NCBI GenBank assembly: GCA_020438185.1
Contig: JAGQVC010000060.1
Location: 1 to 8,115, forward strand
Origin: Bacteroidota bacterium
GTDB lineage: Bacteria > Bacteroidota > Bacteroidia > M30B66
DNA length: 8,115 bases
Direction: 5' to 3'
Each line of letters opens with the position of its first letter. Within the stretch, counting starts at the first letter, position 1. The notes under the pieces were generated by a model. That model saw only the letters and a list, made by a program, of their open reading frames with translations. It was not told the origin of the DNA and ran no database searches. Shown one piece after another: positions 6,661 to 8,115 of this stretch. The translations under genes were made by a program, and so were the position numbers.

Positions 6661-7646
6661 GTCGGGTTAGTTTTCTCCGCTTCGCGGGAAGTTTAATTTT
6701 GTGGGCTATTCCGGCGATGATGCTGAATGCTCAGCTGGTGTTGAATGAAATTATCGTTAACCCTCCGGGTGATGATAATCCTTATGAATACGTTGAACTT
6801 CGCGGTACTCCGGGAACTACCCTAAACAATATATTTCTTTGTGTTTTTGAAGGCGATTCTGCTTCGGCAGGAAATTGCGATCTTTCCATTCCACTCAATG
6901 GCGTCACAGTAGGATCCAATGGGTTGATTTTCGTTGGAACAAGCTTAGGTTACCCAAACATTCCTTCAGAAACTTATTTCAAGGACACTCTGCTGTTTGG
7001 TATTCCTGGCGGCTACCTTGAAAACGGCAACACTACTTTCGCTTTAATTTTCAGCACAGTTAATATAATTGAAGATGCTGATTACGACCTGAATAATGAT
7101 GGACAGCTGGATTTACCACAGGGTGCAGTTTTGCTGGATGCAGTTGGCTGGACGAACGGCGATCAGTATGCATTAATCTATGGAGGAGTAGTGCTTACCC
7201 AGAGTGCCGGAACTCCCGATGCCGCGGTTAGGTTTTATGACGATATGACACCGTTTTCCAAGCCCGCCTGGTATAATGGTGACTTAACTGATTTAACCAC
7301 GTTCGATCCTTTGGAAATATCTGATAATTTCCCGGTAGGCGAGCAAACCGGAATGACTCCGGGCAGTCACAATATTCCGAATGAAGGAGTTGGCTTCTGC
7401 GAGATTGTCCATTCGGCGCATTTCAAAATGTACCCGAATCCGGCAAGCACGTTGGTTAACATTGAAACAGAAAGCGGGCAAAGGGTGCTTATTTCTGACC
7501 TAAGCGGTAAAGCGGTTTATGACTTCGTCAGTCAAACCGGAAAAGAGCAGATTTCGTTGGAACAATTGCCAGCCGGATTGTTTCTGGTTCACATATTTGG
7601 TGACTCAGCAAGTCCTTCAGTGGCAAAACTGGTGGTTACCAAATAA
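6657..7646 (+). CDS. Secreted lamin-tail-like protein with EF-hand-like loop and T9SS type A sorting domain
   Basis: This 329-residue protein is the second gene of the operon. Its ATG overlaps the upstream TGA as ATGA, which suggests translational coupling. Residues 1-25 are a signal peptide: R3 and R8, a hydrophobic core, 'MMLNA', and cleavage likely before Q26. Residues ~27-230 begin 'LVLNEIIVNPPGDD' and 'YEYVELRG', a lamin-tail-like opening, and continue with strands such as 'GLIFVGTSLGY' and 'VLLDAVGW'. Residues 142-152, 'DYDLNNDGQLD', fit the calcium-binding pattern DxDxNxDGxxD. Residues ~256-329 are a type A sorting domain, 'FKMYPNPASTLVNI', then 'LSGKAVYD' and 'LPAGLFLVHI', ending 'AKLVVTK'. 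No catalytic motif is visible, so an adhesive or structural surface protein, or a partner or substrate of the co-transcribed CotH kinase, is more likely than an enzyme. That role is inference; secretion by T9SS is firm. Confidence 0.87.
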   Translation: MSRVSFLRFAGSLILWAIPAMMLNAQLVLNEIIVNPPGDDNPYEYVELRGTPGTTLNNIFLCVFEGDSASAGNCDLSIPLNGVTVGSNGLIFVGTSLGYPNIPSETYFKDTLLFGIPGGYLENGNTTFALIFSTVNIIEDADYDLNNDGQLDLPQGAVLLDAVGWTNGDQYALIYGGVVLTQSAGTPDAAVRFYDDMTPFSKPAWYNGDLTDLTTFDPLEISDNFPVGEQTGMTPGSHNIPNEGVGFCEIVHSAHFKMYPNPASTLVNIETESGQRVLISDLSGKAVYDFVSQTGKEQISLEQLPAGLFLVHIFGDSASPSVAKLVVTK

Positions 7647-7647
7647 A

Positions 7648-8115
7648 TCAGCGGCTTCCGAAAATTGCGCTGCCAATTCTAACCATTGTGCTGCCTTCTT
7701 CTATGGCAATTTTGTAGTCCGAACTCATACCCATCGATAGAATATCGAATTGCGGCAGCTTTGCTGCAAAGGCACTCTTCAAATCATCAAAAAGAATTTT
7801 CAAACCTCTGAATTCTTGCCTTACAGCCGATTCATCGTCTGTATTGGTAGCCATCCCCATTAGTCCCCGCAGCAAAACGTTGGGAAATTCCGCCTGATCG
7901 AAACGACTTATAAAATCTGTAACAGCAGATGGCTCAAATCCAAACTTGGTTTCTTCATTGGCAATATGAACCTGTAAAAGACAATCAATCACTCTACCTG
8001 CCTTCTGAGCTTCTTTTTGTATAGTATTGAGTAATTCTTCATTGTCAACAGCGTGAATAAGATGCACAAAAGAAGAAATGTATTTAACCTTATTCTTTTG
8101 CAGAGTTCCTATTTG
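7648..8115 (-). CDS. yggS: YggS/PLPBP-family pyridoxal-phosphate homeostasis protein, C-terminal part
   Basis: This is a cytoplasmic PLP-binding protein of the YggS (PLPBP, YlmE) family, which buffers free pyridoxal phosphate and has no known catalytic activity of its own. The frame is open to the right edge, so the N-terminal third is missing, including the lysine that carries PLP. The 155 visible residues contain the family's signatures in order. These are 'QIGTLQKNKVKYI' at the edge, 'VHLIHAVDN', 'LLQVHIANEETKFGF', 'LRGLMGMAT', 'LSMGMSSDYKIAI' and the phosphate-binding end 'STMVRIGSAIFGSR'. The GTG at 8067 lies inside the conserved region and is not the start. The family is usually about 220-245 residues, so roughly 65-90 residues lie off the window. 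Its stop and that of the upstream-strand secreted protein are one base apart, tail to tail. Confidence 0.92.
   Translation of the reverse strand, partial: QIGTLQKNKVKYISSFVHLIHAVDNEELLNTIQKEAQKAGRVIDCLLQVHIANEETKFGFEPSAVTDFISRFDQAEFPNVLLRGLMGMATNTDDESAVRQEFRGLKILFDDLKSAFAAKLPQFDILSMGMSSDYKIAIEEGSTMVRIGSAIFGSR

Noticed and set aside
7649..7672. CAGCG/CGCTG inverted repeat just inside the yggS-type gene, considered as a terminator for the operon.
   Set aside because: The stem is only five bases with a 14-base loop and no T-run follows.

Overview
The window reads as chromosomal DNA from a member of the Bacteroidota. Three proteins carry Type IX secretion system (T9SS) C-terminal sorting domains, two of type A and one of type B (gliding-motility-associated). 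There is a Bacteroidota-style TonB-dependent receptor. Upstream of two genes I see the phylum's TAnnTTTG -7 promoter motif rather than an E. coli-type -10, and clear Shine-Dalgarno sequences are missing. I cannot place it below phylum with confidence; a flavobacterial or related environmental lineage is a guess.

Layout, left to right. (1) The 3' two thirds or so of a TonB-dependent outer-membrane receptor (+ strand, cut by the left edge). (2) Convergent to it, a small secreted protein with a type A sorting domain and a jelly-roll-like middle (- strand, 1506-2336), with a plausible promoter. It is AT-richer than its neighbours. (3) A class I SAM-dependent methyltransferase (- strand, 2592-3404), whose 3' coding end contains a very GC-rich perfect palindrome. 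(4) A 214-base divergent spacer, then a two-gene operon on the + strand. Its first gene is a 1003-residue secreted CotH-kinase protein: signal peptide, lamin-tail domain, chitobiase C-terminal-like domain, CotH kinase domain, three 87-residue repeats and a type B sorting domain. The second gene overlaps it by ATGA and encodes a 329-residue lamin-tail-like secreted protein with an EF-hand-like loop and a type A sorting domain. (5) Convergent to the operon with a single base between, the C-terminal two thirds of a YggS/PLPBP-family PLP-homeostasis protein (- strand, cut by the right edge).

The most interesting unit is the CotH/lamin-tail operon. Both products should be exported by Sec, cross the outer membrane by T9SS, and be displayed or released. 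Their mature N-termini begin almost identically, and the kinase domain keeps its apparent catalytic aspartates. A working hypothesis is an extracellular kinase made together with a surface partner or substrate. The other genes look like ordinary, functionally unrelated neighbours. I found no RNA genes, CRISPR array, insertion sequence, phage genes or defence system.
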